DNA of 64,000 nt from Aptenodytes patagonicus (lineage: Eukaryota > Chordata > Aves > Sphenisciformes > Spheniscidae), in the NCBI RefSeq assembly GCF_965638725.1, contig NC_134949.1, positions 122,015,794-122,079,793 of the forward strand, given 5' to 3'. The position numbers were made by a program, and so were the translations under genes. Position 1 is the stretch's first letter, and each line of letters begins with the position of its first letter. Below the pieces are notes generated by a model. The model had not been told where the DNA came from. It ran no database searches and saw only the letters and a list, made by a program, of their open reading frames with translations. Below are positions 12,633-27,400 of the stretch, in pieces.

Positions 12633-15600
12633 ATTTTTCACTGACATCACAACTTTGAGATATTAAAGTCAAGATTTCATAGGTAACCTCAAGTTCTAAC
12701 TACAGTTTTCCTTCAGTTGAAATTTGTGAATTACAAGTGATTTTAAACATTGTTTGATTTTACTTACACTTTGAGCTTTCTTAATGCTGTCCTCTCCATA
12801 CTCAGAGTTTTGAAAAGCCATAAGAATATATCTGTTTAGCAGACCATCTATTGACAGTTCCTGGAGAGTTTTGTTTGAAAGGATTCCATACCACTGGAGA
12901 AAGTTTCCTAATAACTGAAAATACAACACAGGGAAAATAAGTATTTAAAAATGTACTGAAACCAGGAAGTTGATCAAACACTCTAGAGCCTCTTCAAATG
13001 CAACAGCATGGCCAAGGTAAGCAGTGGAAATACGCCTTCTGTTAGCTTCGAAACTATTCAGAATCCATAAAGTACCAGCCTAGAGGGTTACAAATTCTCA
13101 TACAACCACTACCACCACCTCAACTTTGCTCATGTTTTGCGCAAGAAATCAGAAAAAAAAAGAATTAAAAAGTTTTAAGACATCTCGTTCTCAAAATTTG
13201 GTGTCAATGTCAAGCCAAGTGAGGCCCAGCATGTGCCATATGGGGGCGAATTCACAGCCCCCTTTGTCAATGAAATCCCCAGCTACGCTGTCAGCACACC
13301 CTGATTTCCAAGGCACGGTGACAGAAGAGACACGGACAGTGTCACAGGGGAGTGCTGGCTAAGCCAACTGTACAGCTGTTATTCCCCACTGGCGTACGGC
13401 CTGTGGAGAATCGCTGCCAGCCTCGTACCAACGAACGCAGCCAGCAGTTTACCGGTGAGGCAGATCATCAGGAAACAGTAAACGAGCGTTTGTCTCCCAG
13501 CTTCTATTTCTGCTCGTCCATGATGCTATAACTGACTTGCTAGCGTAAGAGAGCTGTATTTTTAACGCTTCCCTAAAATAAAACAGTGGTAACAGCACGC
13601 ACACTTCTAAACTGCCCAGGCTCCGATAGATATTGCCAGAAGCAGGCAATTCCACTCTTAAGAGACACAAGCCCTAAATAAGCGATCTGTTTCACTTTTA
13701 ACAACAGCATTTTAGTAAGTGAGCTTTATGCATTTTTTGCTCTAGAGAGCATTTAAGAAGTTGACTTTTATTTCAAAGTGAAAGAATTCAGCGCCAAATT
13801 TTTTAAGTAAATGAAGTGATTGCAAACCTATTCAGAATACAGTCTCCCTCACTGCTGCAATTTAAACAGAAAATTCCAGGTAAGAGTTCTGTTTGCGTGA
13901 TCATGGAGATCAGCAGTTCAATCAACACGGGTCTCATACTTTACTTTCCTGTTTAGTTGGGAGTTAATTTTCTTCACAGCCTTTTATTGGACATAAACTA
14001 CAACAGTCATAGCTTCTTACAGATCTTTGCAAACTCTATATTGCACATTCCACACACAGAGACACTTTCTTTCACATTCACTATCGTTTCAATTAAACTA
14101 GGATTACAAATGCTCTTAGACTTCACAAATAGCAGTGAGCTTTCCAAGAGGGGCCAAGTTATTTTCATGAAGATTCTCACACTATATATATATGCAAAAA
14201 ACCCCAACAAACCAAGCTCTCTCACTCCCATGTAAGTGAAATAAAAGCAGCATATTTCATTCTGACAAGCGCAATGACATTAAAAAAACTGGGCTGAGTA
14301 TGCTAAGTAAACCCACAACATACAAGTTAAAACGATGGTGCTTTCACTTGGCAGTCTTTTGAAGAGGGCACAGTGCATTATCAAAGACTAAGAATCCTAA
14401 TTTAGAGTTCTTTCAAATAAAGTTAAAGCAATTTCCATCTACCATTTTCCACAAATTTGAAGAGGATTTTATTGCTACACTGTCTAGACCAAAGATTTAC
14501 CAGATGTATTTACTGACTTACCTTAACAGAGGACCAAAACTGACGTTGGAAAAACAAATATGGACCAGAGTTCTTGTTTTCTAAGATGCTGGAAAGTAAG
14601 AGATTTCTTTAATGAGCAACCAAGACCACCTCTGTCTGGAGTTTGCTGGCTTCCTCCTTCCCACACACAGTTCATTTCTATAAACATTCCCTTCCATCCT
14701 GCTTGTCTTTGCTAAATCCTCACAGTATGGTAACGAAAGATCTCCTGTATCCAGCCAGTGAACCATACTGGGAAAAAACCCCTGTTAACTACGAATAGAA
14801 GACACCGACTTGCTAATAAAGGTCTAACACCATAGTTGAAAGCAAACTTACTTTTTTGGATATAAGGGCATGAATACATCATCATCTAGTGTTCTCCTCA
14901 TTCTTAGCAACAATGCCTTTAAAAGCATCTGAAACAGATAAATTATTTTTTTAAAAGCGTCCAAAGCACTGCTTAGTAGTTAACCACTCAGAAATTGGTT
15001 TTCAAAGCAACAAAGAACATTTATGACCCTAACAGTAGAAGTCATACATACTTAAGCACACACATAAATAAAGTCTTAGAGAAGCCTATAATAATTAACA
15101 GAGCTGAAATTTGACACTTTCAATAAAAACTGAAGGCAATGGAATTACTTTATGGTTAAGCTTGGCTATACAATTAGCTTCTGTTAAGTCAGGGCTTTTG
15201 TCATTTTTAATCTTCTGGTAACTTCCCCACACACGTGCACTTTGGCCTATCTCCCATTATTCTAAAGGCAATGCATACATTGCATTAGCTACAGCACCTG
15301 AACTCATGACATCGGTTATCGTATTCAAAGGTAAGTAAATCAATCAAATTTCAAGGCAATACATTTGAAAAGGTTACAAAGATCTAAAAAAGAAAAGCCC
15401 AACTATTTGTAGCTGACCCTTAAAGCAAAACTGCAGACCAAGAAGTCTTAGTACATTTGGTATCTCTTTTTATCTCTAACATCTATTTTGGGGAGACTTC
15501 ACTGAGTTCCTCCTCCTAATTTATCACCATACTTGACTCTCCATAACTAGTCTGCAGAGCATCAAATAATTGCAAAATTCTCTTTCTCGCTCCTCACTAA

Positions 15601-18600
15601 GCATGCTGTGTTCTCCGATACTGTGTATTAAAAATATATTCAAATTCCTTAACTTATGCAAGATATTTAAGAAAAAAGAACTTACTTGTGTATTTTTGTT
15701 TTCTGCATTCACCACTGAAGGATATCCATCTACTAGTTTCTGTACAATTGCCACCATTCTAGATGTTTGTGTCGTAGAAAAAGGATCCCATATATTTTCA
15801 GAAATCACTGTAAGGGATTAAGGAATTACTCCACTTTGCAAATACTCAAATACAGGTACTAAGACAGTCAGGCAATAATTTACAAAACAGTAAAATCTGA
15901 AAGCACAAACAAGCGTCAGCTTCCACACCCCCACCTTTTCCCCCATTTTCTTTCTAAGACTATACCTGTTAATTTAGGAAGAACAACTCTCTCTACAATG
16001 GTAGGCAATAGTGAAATATCAGCATCATCTTTCACTTGCTCCTGTTCTTCACAGCCATAAAATAGCAATGATTCAAACCACAACATAGTCTCAAAATCTC
16101 GACACTTGCCCTAATAAAAAAAAGAATTGAGGTTAGATTCCTAAACAGAGATTCAAAGTCAACACAATAAGAAAAAAAAGTATTATATATGCAAGTATGA
16201 TACACTCACAAAACAGAACAAAACTACTTTAAAACAGTCTACCAAGTGTGCTAAGCAGGCAGGGTAAGCAGCAATCGAGCACAGTAACAACTCAAAAATC
16301 TAGTCCTTTTTGTCTACATGTCAGGTACTCATCCACACTAGAAATAATAATTAAAAAAAAAAGATACAGTGCCTCAAGACCAAACAGTCTCTTAACCTGG
16401 CACAAGGATGGGCAAATTACTTCACCTGCTTTGGCTCCCCTACTTCTGAAGCAGTGATACTACTTCCTTCAGGAACATAGACAAGCCCGATTCCTGAGAA
16501 GCGAAGAAAATGTTCTGCCTCTTTGCCTGGACGCTACTAACCATGCCATCACAGGTCAGATTAGTGCATACGGACAACCCAACCCAACCAAAACCTGAGA
16601 GGGGATGGGGAGCAAGGTCAATTTTCCATAAATCAGCCAAATAAACCAATTCACTCTACAACCACACAATCACTAGATCTAATGAAAGCGAGAATGGTGG
16701 AAGTACGACTGCTTTTTTTGGCAGCTGTTGCCCTACAGATTTTAACTTCTAATTACACCTGAGCCAAATAAAAGCCCACAGATTAGGGTACGAGTGAGAA
16801 GTATAGTTCATTTGTGCTGCATTATAAAGTTATGCTTCTGGATTAAACCCCTCTTTTTATGAATGCCTTATAATTTTTCTAACTTAATAAAATGCTTAAC
16901 AGGACCAGTAACACGGAGTAGTGAAAACGATTAGATTTGAGAATTCTGTACCATGTCTCCAACTGACTTGAGCTTTGTTTTGCCAGCCTGGGAACCTACA
17001 TAGAAGTAGCATGGCAGAAGGGAAAATGTACAAAAACAGTTTTAAATTCAGTGAGGACACCTTTCATAGATTTTCCCTCTTTTATTCAAATTAAATACTC
17101 TGCTCTCGGAAGACGACTCGTGCTTCCCTTCCTCTGCAATCAGAGCAGAGGCAAAAGATCCCCTTCCACAAATATTCTCTTAGTAGTTAAGAAAAAAACC
17201 ACTTCTGAAAAAAGGAGATTCAGTCATTTGTGAGATAGGCTGACACATCTGCAGACGGTGCTGTAGATGAACTAAGTTTTGAAGGGAAGAGGACAATCTG
17301 CCTTATTAGCCTAGTTTCCTAAAAAAACCCCAAGCTTACGTAACTGCGCTCACTCTGTGGCTTGACCCACTCCCATTCCCCAGTAAAAGCCAACATGGCA
17401 GAAAAAAGTAAGTTCCTACCAATACTGTGAAAATAAGACCTGACTGCAGCAGAAATACCTCACAAGAGTTTCACTGGTAGGAAGAGCAGAGTGGGAGTCA
17501 AAAACTACCTGAACTGTTTGTCCTGATGGCTACTCATGTCAGCACGCATATGCAGGCTGGACAATGAACACGTGCCAGGGATACTGGGCTGCAACAATGC
17601 TGTCCTGCTTCTCCCACGGGCCCTACCTAATAACTGGGCAATGAGTACTATGAGGAAGACTTGGAAATTGCCAGCCCGAGTTCTACAGGGTATGAAGGTG
17701 TAGGTGAGAGAAAGAAAGATGTATAATGTAGAGACATAGGTTCTAAGTCAACATAAAAACAGCCTTCTTAGTTCCACTTCTGAAGAAACAACATCTCTAG
17801 AATCACAGTTTTCTCTTAAGTATTTTACAACCTAAATGTATTATTTAAGAAGCTGTTTGGCTTTTTAGTCTACACCACTCACTGAGAAGGTACTGGCATG
17901 TGCTGAATTGAACTCTGTCCTGCTGGGAACACAGAGGACAACAGTCCAGAAACTTCCCAGAAAAGCTTCACCCCAAGAGAGGTGCCCATTTTAAACTTCA
18001 TGCCTAGAACACGCACTTATGAGAAGCATGCACCAAAGGCGCAATTTACTTTGCTCTGCAGAAGTGTGAAAGAACCACTGTATAGAAGCTTACGTAGAAG
18101 TTGCTTGCAGAGGACCTTACCTCCAAAGGAGTCCAGATAAGCAGCTGAAGTCTGATTAAAGGGTTAAACAGCTTTGGTAAACAGAGGCCAATATAAGCAT
18201 CCTTATAAGAAGCAAAGTACTTTGAGCGCCAAGCTTCAAACTGTGACTTAATACAATCAATTGAGTAAAAGCTTTCCAAAACATCCTCGAAAACTTTGCT
18301 GGATTCTTTCAATATACGATCTGGTGGGGGAGAAAAAGAGTAGTAAGTTAATCACCTATTCCCTGTAATACCTCTTTCAAGATGGACTTTGATGCTCACT
18401 GGCATAAGCTAACTCCTATAAACAAAACCAAAAAAACATCACCTTTAAAAGTTCTGTTACTTCTACCTCAAATATACAAAGCGATAAAAACACAAGGACA
18501 TGAGTACTCTCTGATATACTGTTTTATCACAGGTCTTGCTTTAAACATTTCATACGATGGTTTTCAGTTACCAGACATTGGACTGGTGATGTGTTGGGCT

Positions 18601-21600
18601 GTATTCAGTGTGGATCTAACTTCAAAGCTGGCCTTGCTCTGCATGGGAGTTTGGAACAGCTGATCTCCAGGTCCCTTCCAACCCAAATTATTCTACAACT
18701 TTGCTCATCCAGGTGCAAGTACAGGAGGGCATCTCAGATAAGCCAACTGAATCGGCACTTCAGACAGAGTGGGTCCTGGCAGACACCATGCTAAACTGCT
18801 GAACATTACATGGCTGTTAGCACTGGGCAACCATTACAATTCCTTAGCACCTTCCTTACATTTTTTTGTATTTACAGTACCAGTATTCTATGCAGTCCAA
18901 AACTTTTTCTCTAGATATTATTTTCCCTTCATCTTTTCTACTTCCCAGGGTTAGTTTCAGTTTAATCAGTCATTTTTGCTGCAGCTACTGTTTTAAATGT
19001 TCACTTACAGTAGTAACCTGTACACAACTAACATAACTAGTACACACAGCAGGTAGAGAGAGGGCTGAGGGAACATGAGATTATGTCACATAAACACACT
19101 TTTCACACTGGGATCAAGAAGAGATGCTATAAATAAAGTTAGCAGGTCCAAAGTGCATCCCTCTGTTCCATATAGCTCACTGCTGATTCTGGATTAACAT
19201 GAGAGCTATGAATGATAAAAAAAAGCTTTAGAAATACTATGCTTACTCAGAAACTGATGAAACTCCTACAAAAGGCTTTTGTACACATAAAAATGCCAAG
19301 TTACAAAGAGCAATTCAGCCACACTGAATTTTTAATCTAGACCATTTAACTTAGCAAAGTTAATTATAGCACCTAACAACCCTAAACAGTTGCTTTGCTT
19401 ATCAAAGAACTCTTCCTGCATCCACAATTTTGGCAAATCAGCCAGCAACTAAAGGTGTGGAAACTGTTTGCACTTCTGAAGGATCCAACTGCTAAGACAG
19501 TTCATCTAATTGCTTTTTTTAATATGTTCATACTTTGGGTCTCCACAACCACCTACAGCAATGACTTTGGCGTTTTTATTACGCTCTCTGTGGGGAGTGA
19601 CTTGTTTACTTTAAACCTATCCTATCGCTTCATTTCATGCCCTGTAGCGCTCATACTGTGAAAAGTCGACATCGTTCTAGCCAAAGAGTCCAAAACTGTT
19701 TAATCCCTCTTCACATACAACATAAACAATTCTATATATGTGATCCTTGCTGCTCCCCTTCTCCACATTTCTTCTAATTTGATTAAATTCTCTTTAATCA
19801 GAGAGAATAATTTTACTCTGGTTCAAAATGAGAAGGTAACAGGATTACTACAGTGATGTTCTGCTTTCTTCGGTACTGGTTTCACAATAACCACTGGAAT
19901 TGTTTTCCGTTTAACTGCTGCTGTAAAAGATGACTGTTCCATCAAACTATCCATACTCACCCAGATCTCGGGTTTCTTGCAGTTCTCCCAGTGCTTTAGA
20001 GGCATTAGCTTAACTGACAACCCCATTTATTGCATAATTAGGGTTATGCATAATTGTATAATAATGGTTACTTTAAGCAAACCATCATAAAACTGCAGAT
20101 GTATTTCAAATCAAGTCAGTACCACAAGATTTTTCTGCAATGTTTGCATTCAACATTGTTTTCTGTCATCTGCAAAGTTTGCCAGGCTTTAACAAGAGTC
20201 TGCAAAACTTTAGTCATTGCATTTCTAGATGCTTACACAAAACTCCAGAAAATAATTCCTATCAAGCAAAAAAAGGTTTCTAAAGTACTGAGGTTTTCAG
20301 AATTTCATATGTAAAACAAACAGATATTTGAAGAATGATAAACCACATTACAAATTAGAAGGAAGACTTAGTATCCACTGAAGGTACAAAAGCTTACTGC
20401 TTGCCAGCAAAAGAACATTAGAGTTAAATAAAAAGACTCTCACTAAGGATGGGGTATTTAATTAGCTGCAAGCTGCACAACAGGTTGGTGAAAGAGACTG
20501 TTTTGGTCACGTTGATGATCCAGCAAGGAACAGTTCCTACACTTTCTCCGAAATACGGTGAAATATACGGACAGGGCTGCATTTGGATCAATTTTTTTTT
20601 TCTGCCGAATTTTCTGTATTTTGTTACATAAAGCTTCAGTAGCTTTTCTAACCTCGCTCCATGTTGAAGTTTGTAACATCTGTTGAAGTTTCCTCATCAT
20701 CGCTGGAAAGGCCTTCAAGGTGATCTGCCATCTTCCCGGTTTGCTCTCTTGCTTGTCTACGACGAGCTCTGAAAAGAATCAGCAGTATAAACCAGCTATT
20801 ACTTTCCCCCCCCTCCCCATATAATGAACAGACCCACCTAAGCTTGTCATAACTTTTAATGCAAGGAAATCCAGGTTGAAAAAAAACCTTTCACTATGTC
20901 ACCACCTCAGACATTCCACTATGTTGCTGCCTCAAACAATGGAAGGAAGAGAAACCAGCAGAGACCATATAGATACGGAATGGGTTTACTATGCTTTCTT
21001 TTGGCGATTTTAAATCAGTATCATGTAACGGTGCCTTGTTTTGCACACTTGCATGATAAATTGGGATATATAAGAATACCCCTGCCCAGCATACCAGCTT
21101 AAGTGTTTTCTTCCCTTTGCAGGAAAGGAGCAAACACTGCTACTTACGTTAGTATGTCACACAGGACAATTGTATTCTGCAAGCAGGCAAAGACTCCGAA
21201 TGGACAAGAGATCTCAGTACTCTACCTTCTAGCCTCTCTTTCTGCAGTCCGACGCTTCACTTGTTCTTGATAGATCACTCTGTCTCGTCCAAAAGATTCA
21301 AGATTTGGTGCCATCAGTGCTTTATCTGTAAAATTACATGGACGAAAATTAAAATGCTTATCTACGATTATATAAATGTGTTGCAGGCAGTTTCATAAGA
21401 GCCTTTTACCTACTTTAAACTAAGTGTAATTTGAAGTAGAAAGTCGAAGTTTTCAAAAAGATGCACCCAGAAGCCTGAATTTGCAAGTGTAGAGGTTAAA
21501 AGAGGAAGTAGTGGAGTTTGGAAAAATCTCCACTTAAATGTCAAATAGTTTTCACCATACTTCACTCTTGTCCCTCTCACAACAGTGCCTAACTATATAA

Positions 21601-24454
21601 AAGTCAACAGTTTTAACAGAAATTGCTTAAATTGAACATTCCAAGACAAAAAGTGCTCCTTACATAAACACATTCACCATGTATCTTTTGAAAAGAAAAT
21701 GAACAAAAAGAAAGGCAGAGAAGAGTGACCAGAGTAGGAATATATGATATTTCAGAGTTCTAGTCGTAGTGTTTTCTAAGTTCATATGCTTCAGATTGCC
21801 TGAAGTTTAAAACACGTCAAAATCTACAGGAAAATAAAGCATCTTCCCTCCTCTTTTTAAGCTGCGATTCATTATAGATGTTCCTGACTATAGAAAACAA
21901 CACAGCTAACCAGTGAAGCTGATCAGCAACCAGCAGGCAGACCCAAGAGTGTTTCCAGTTCATCCTTTTCAGGAAAATTTTTAAAAGTGGATTGAGCGTT
22001 AGCCAGTGATCAAGTCCACTCACTAAAATATAAACATCAAAATTTAAACAAAAGCCTACCCAAATTTCAGGAGTAAATTTACATGTTCTAACTAAATCTA
22101 TTTACAAATCCGTCATTAAAAATATTAATGACGATCTACATCAGTATTCCAATTCTATACCAGCACTACTAAGAGCCTTAACATACAGATGAAGCCATCA
22201 TTTGTCCAATTTTTTAAAATGTTATTTGAAGTCGAGCTACTTGTCTTTACGCAGAAGTAAAGCAAAAGTTGGCAGACAAACTTAAATTCACTTGTAGCCC
22301 CTTAGTGTTCTGACACTGTATGAAGAAAAGCAGATCGTCTATGTCCGCAACACACATCAAATCAAAGGCTGGCATCAATTCCTAGTTTCTGTGACAATTT
22401 GAGGGACAGAACTGAACTATTTCTAGACACACTGAAATTCATTCTCAAGACTCCCAGATACTAAATAAGATCTCTCTTTAAAACCCAGCCTTGACAATGA
22501 CAACTGTTCCCAACCCACCATTAAATTCCAGTCTAAAATAATCCATTCTAAGCTTCTTTTAGGAAATATGTTTCTAGTACATTAGGTTTCTAGTTCTCAC
22601 AACAGCATTTTCATGGTAAAACTGCAAGGCCTACATGTGATGCCTGGGGCTCCAAATAAAGTCCTAAAGGGAATATGTATGCTAACCACTCCATAAAGGA
22701 ATGACCTAATGCTTTATCACCCTCAGTAACTTCTATCTAATGGTATTAACAAAATTTCATCTCTGGACACACTGTGACAGAATAGGAAATGGCTTTTATT
22801 ATAGGATTTTAGGTCAGCAATAGGACAGACAAGCCATTTTTAAAAATGGGAAGCTCTCCAAAGCAGAAAGACGACTACTATTAATATGACATTTTACCCG
22901 TCGTTTAACATGCTGATTAAAACCTCCTCCAAGGAACATATATTTCCATCCAAGTTAACATTTATACTTTTGTAGAGTTTTACATGCTGAAGAGTAATCA
23001 CCACAAGAAAACTCCTCAGTGAGGATCCCCCATCCACATGCTCACAGTAAGCAGGTATTTTAACTGGCTAATTTTAAGCTGTATTTCATATAGGGTCACT
23101 TTGTATTAGTCTGATTTTTAACAACGGCACCAATCTCTTCCAGTTCTTTAGCTTTACCAGTTAAGTGTCTGAAATGAAATACTTATGCTGCCTACAAAAT
23201 AGAGCGTTAGATAAAAGTCAACTCTACCCCAGTGCTTCATGGCTTTGTACTGAGTTAACTGTAGATGTTACAGGAAATTTATAGATTCAAGAAGGTTTTT
23301 TTTTTTAAAAAAAAAGCCTTGACATAAAAGGAAAATCTGGAGTCACATGCTACCACTACTACCACTGCCACCACGCATACATTTTCAGTGCTAGGGAAGA
23401 GAAAATATAGTTAAGAGCAACAGAAAGGAGAGATGAAGTCAGAATTAGAGTGGCTTTGAGTTGAAAACAAAACAGATTAGAGAACTTTTATCTAAACTTG
23501 CTTGTACCTGTCTCAAGAGTAAGGATAAACTTTAAGACAGTCATACTTTAAACATTTACATTTAAATTAAGCCATACTAAGTAAACAAGGTTGTTTAATG
23601 AATAATAAAAACCTTCAAGATGGACTGACTTGAATGGCTTGAAAACTCCGAAGATTCATCTTTAATATCATCTTGTCGTCTTTGGACAAGGCGGGAAGCT
23701 CGCTGTTTGTACAGCTGGTGCATTGCGGATTCAAGTTCGTTAATCAGAGGCACCTGTAAAAATACAACACACTACGTAATATCAAATTCTTCAGGTGCTT
23801 AGTTTCTGGGGTACCATACTATTCCGAAGCATAATGCTGTCACTGTACTTTTAGCAGCACAAACTGTTTCCTTTTACCCATTTGGATCATTTGGACCAGT
23901 AAATATTTCAACGTGAAGAAAATGCATGCATTTAACAACGCTGACAGCTTTCAACCGTAGCAATAGCTTTCTGAAAGTAATTTCTCTTGATTGAATGAGT
24001 CTACACAGTAAGACAACCATTTCAGAGAGTGTGAAATGTTATTTCAAGTACTCGTTTTCTCTATCAAGTATGTTACATATTGTGTTACAGTGCTTAGAAT
24101 TCTCAGACCTCATTGTTTCCTCTCTATCTTTAAGTAAGAATGAAGTAGTATTCTACACTTTAATGAGAAAATAACCTGGCTGTATACAGTGAAAAACCAG
24201 ACCGTGACTCTAACCTCCTGAAGCCAGCAGATACTGTTTTGCTATAACTCTTATTAGCATATGCTGAAATACTATTACTGAAATGCAATAAAACACTGCA
24301 TAAGCATGTTATGCCAACAGGTAATTCAAATCAGTAAAATGTTACTCTAGCCTATCATTAAAATTAAAATTGTACAATTTGTGTGAGTTATGCATTAAGT
24401 ATAACCTTTGAACAATACAGACTTAAGTCAGATCAGACCTGCCACTTTTTTTTT

Positions 24455-24486
<32 letters not shown>

Positions 24487-27400
24487 TGGACTAAATTTCA
24501 GTAGCAACTCTAACAAAAATAGATGATGTTATAACAGCTAGGAATTTCCTGATATTAAATAGCAGATTCACCGTTGCAAAAGTTTTGCAAAAGTTCCTTT
24601 CCCAGGATAAGTTAAAATTAGATTACTATAAATATTCAAATGCAAAACAATACTTTTCACAATCTCTTAATTTGGAAAGGCAAGTCCTTTTGGTATGAAC
24701 ACTTAAGCCATATCCTCCTTACCTCCAAGACATATGCTTAGTCCACAGTCTTCCAGCCTTTTAGCTCAAATATTTCATTGCTGCCTACCATCCACGATTA
24801 AGTTTTTTTTCAAAACAAAAGATAAAAATCAGAAATTGTTTCCTGATGTAATTTAGAACATGACTCAGCAGCTATTAAAGAACCTCCTCCAGTAAAATAT
24901 AAGATTATGAGATTATAGATACAGGGCCATTTCAGCTATCCGAGAATGACACACAGATCAGAGGAGATATTAAAAGGAAAGAAGTATTAGCTCTTTGTGG
25001 TATAAACGGGGCTACAGGGATTAAAATGAAAGCAACTCTGCACGAACTCAAAATACGTACAACTTTTGTTTGGAGAAAAGAGAGTAGAGAGAAATAGGAG
25101 GAGGGAATATCCCAGCACTGGAAGTGTATATTTGGAATTTAAGACAATTTTGAAAACAGAAATAATAATTAAAAAAATACTAGTTTTACTGCAGTTTACC
25201 ATAGAAAATATAGCTGCTTCTCTTAAGCGTATAAAGGGAATTCTAAAATTGAAGTTATATGAAAATTTTTCAAAGCATCCCTAGAGGTTCTTTCTCTAAC
25301 TGCCTCAGGATTAAAAAAAAAAAGCTACGTATTCAGATATATGAATCCACTCAAAATATTTCCCATTTAAAACACAAGAGACTTAGAAGCCATTATTCTT
25401 CTATAATAAATACTGTGGTTGATGAGTTGATGACAATTTCACTGACTACTATAAAGTTACAGCCCTCATTAATTGTGTTTTGTTTAGTCAATACCTTAAA
25501 TTCAGTGTTTTGTGGTTTTTTTTCTTCACTTTCACCGTAAACAGTGTAAGAGGAAAAGTGGAAAGCTCTCTGAACATTTAGATGACAAGTGTAATTTCAA
25601 CCTACAGTCCCCCGCTCTGACACAGTGTGTTTTGATAATTTGCTTTTGCAGGTAAAATCTAACTAATCTAGTTCATCTAACTGTGCTGTCAAAGATACAG
25701 AAAGATTAAATTGTTCCGAGAGTATCCCTTGCATATTCCTACATTCAAAACGCAAAGACACCGTTACCACTTTCTAGCCTTCTCAGAAAGCATAATTTTG
25801 ACAGTAATTACTTGTGAAGGAAGTCATGCAAGCATCTTCTGCTCCATTGGTTTTATCATTTTGGGGGGGGGGGGGGGGGGGGGGGGGGGAATCACAGAGG
25901 ATTTGACATTTCTATTGCTTGTTTCTAAAATTTGCACAATAGCTGCCTCATTATACTCTCCACTGCACCTTACCAATGAGCAAAGTGTTTCTAACATTCA
26001 GAATCTTTTCAAAACAGAATACAAACAAAATGGTTTTGTTTGGTTGGGTGTCACGAAGGGTTGATCATGGTGAACAGGTACAGAAGTAAGATGGTAGGGG
26101 GAAGAAAGTCTAATTTGTGATGATGGTTTTTGTTCTCCAAAACTAAATCAATAGACATACAAGAAAACTCTAGGGGAATGGACTCTTTTGGAGTGGACAA
26201 GTATATTGTAAAGCCATTAGTGCTTCTTCAGCAAACCACTTTCTCATTCAGATCTGTACCAATGTAAATTTGACTAATAACCATGACTAGTCCTAATGAA
26301 ATAAAGAGAAAGCATCAAAGCATCATATTTGAAAGGATAGGGAGGGACCTAGCTTTATACGTATTTAGGGTATGTGGTCATATATGTATGTGTGTATATA
26401 CACACACACACATACACACACAATATTGTTATTACACATATGGATACACATTTTATATGCTTATGTATATTATAATCATAACAACTACATACATTATACA
26501 TTATAAACACACACACACTTTAAATATGAAGTAGTCAGGGCCACAGGTTCTACAAAAAAGCTGAAGGTAATTTATCTCTACGCTCAAAAGATAAGAAGAA
26601 TTTACTCTCCTGCTGCATTTCATTATTTCACTTAAATAAAAACTGATACTGATTTTATTACTTTATTTTGTCCCCGCCCCCCGCCTCCTTTTTAGAAAAC
26701 CTTGCCATGTCCTGTGGGCTCCTGTTTTTGAATTTGATAGTACTTTTGCCATGCTGAAAGCACTGAATTCCAAAACCAATTATCTGGCCAAAGAAACAAG
26801 GAATATATAGGACATCATAACAAATGAAACGCTCCTGAAACTGACCACGTCACCTCCTAATTTTGCAACTCATTGTACATACAGGTACTGCAGCAGCCTC
26901 CAAATGAAAACAGCAAAACTCTTGTCAATGCCCCCAAGAAGCATGAGATGATAAAAATCACATCTTAAAAGTTCAATGGACTGGCATGGCAGGTGGGGTA
27001 TGGGGAGGGTGGGAAGGGGGAGGAAGGTGTACAGCTGTAGAATCCTTAAAAGACCAACTACCAGGAAAGCAAAGGTATATTCTAAGAAAGCAACTTTAAC
27101 AAGCCTGTTTGTTAAATTATCAACAGCTAATTTGCTGTATAACATCTGGAATTGATTTATTTACTAGTATAGCTAGATGGGTCAATAACCTTCCTACATA
27201 CTAGACTGAAATTGTTACACTATTACTTAACAGTAAGTTTTCCTGGTTTACACAAAATCTGGGAAACCAGGCAGCTTGGTTTATACTCAGAATGGTGCAT
27301 TCTAAAACAATTTGTTTAAAGAAAATACTTGAACAAGACAGCATGGGCTATCAAAGAGAACCTCCAGACATGGCTTAGTTATCACAAAAGAAATTTAACA

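Noticed and set aside
24446-24483. Processed pseudogene or SINE tail
   Set aside because: A T28 run alone. No adjacent gene-like or SINE-like body and no flanking direct repeats were seen.
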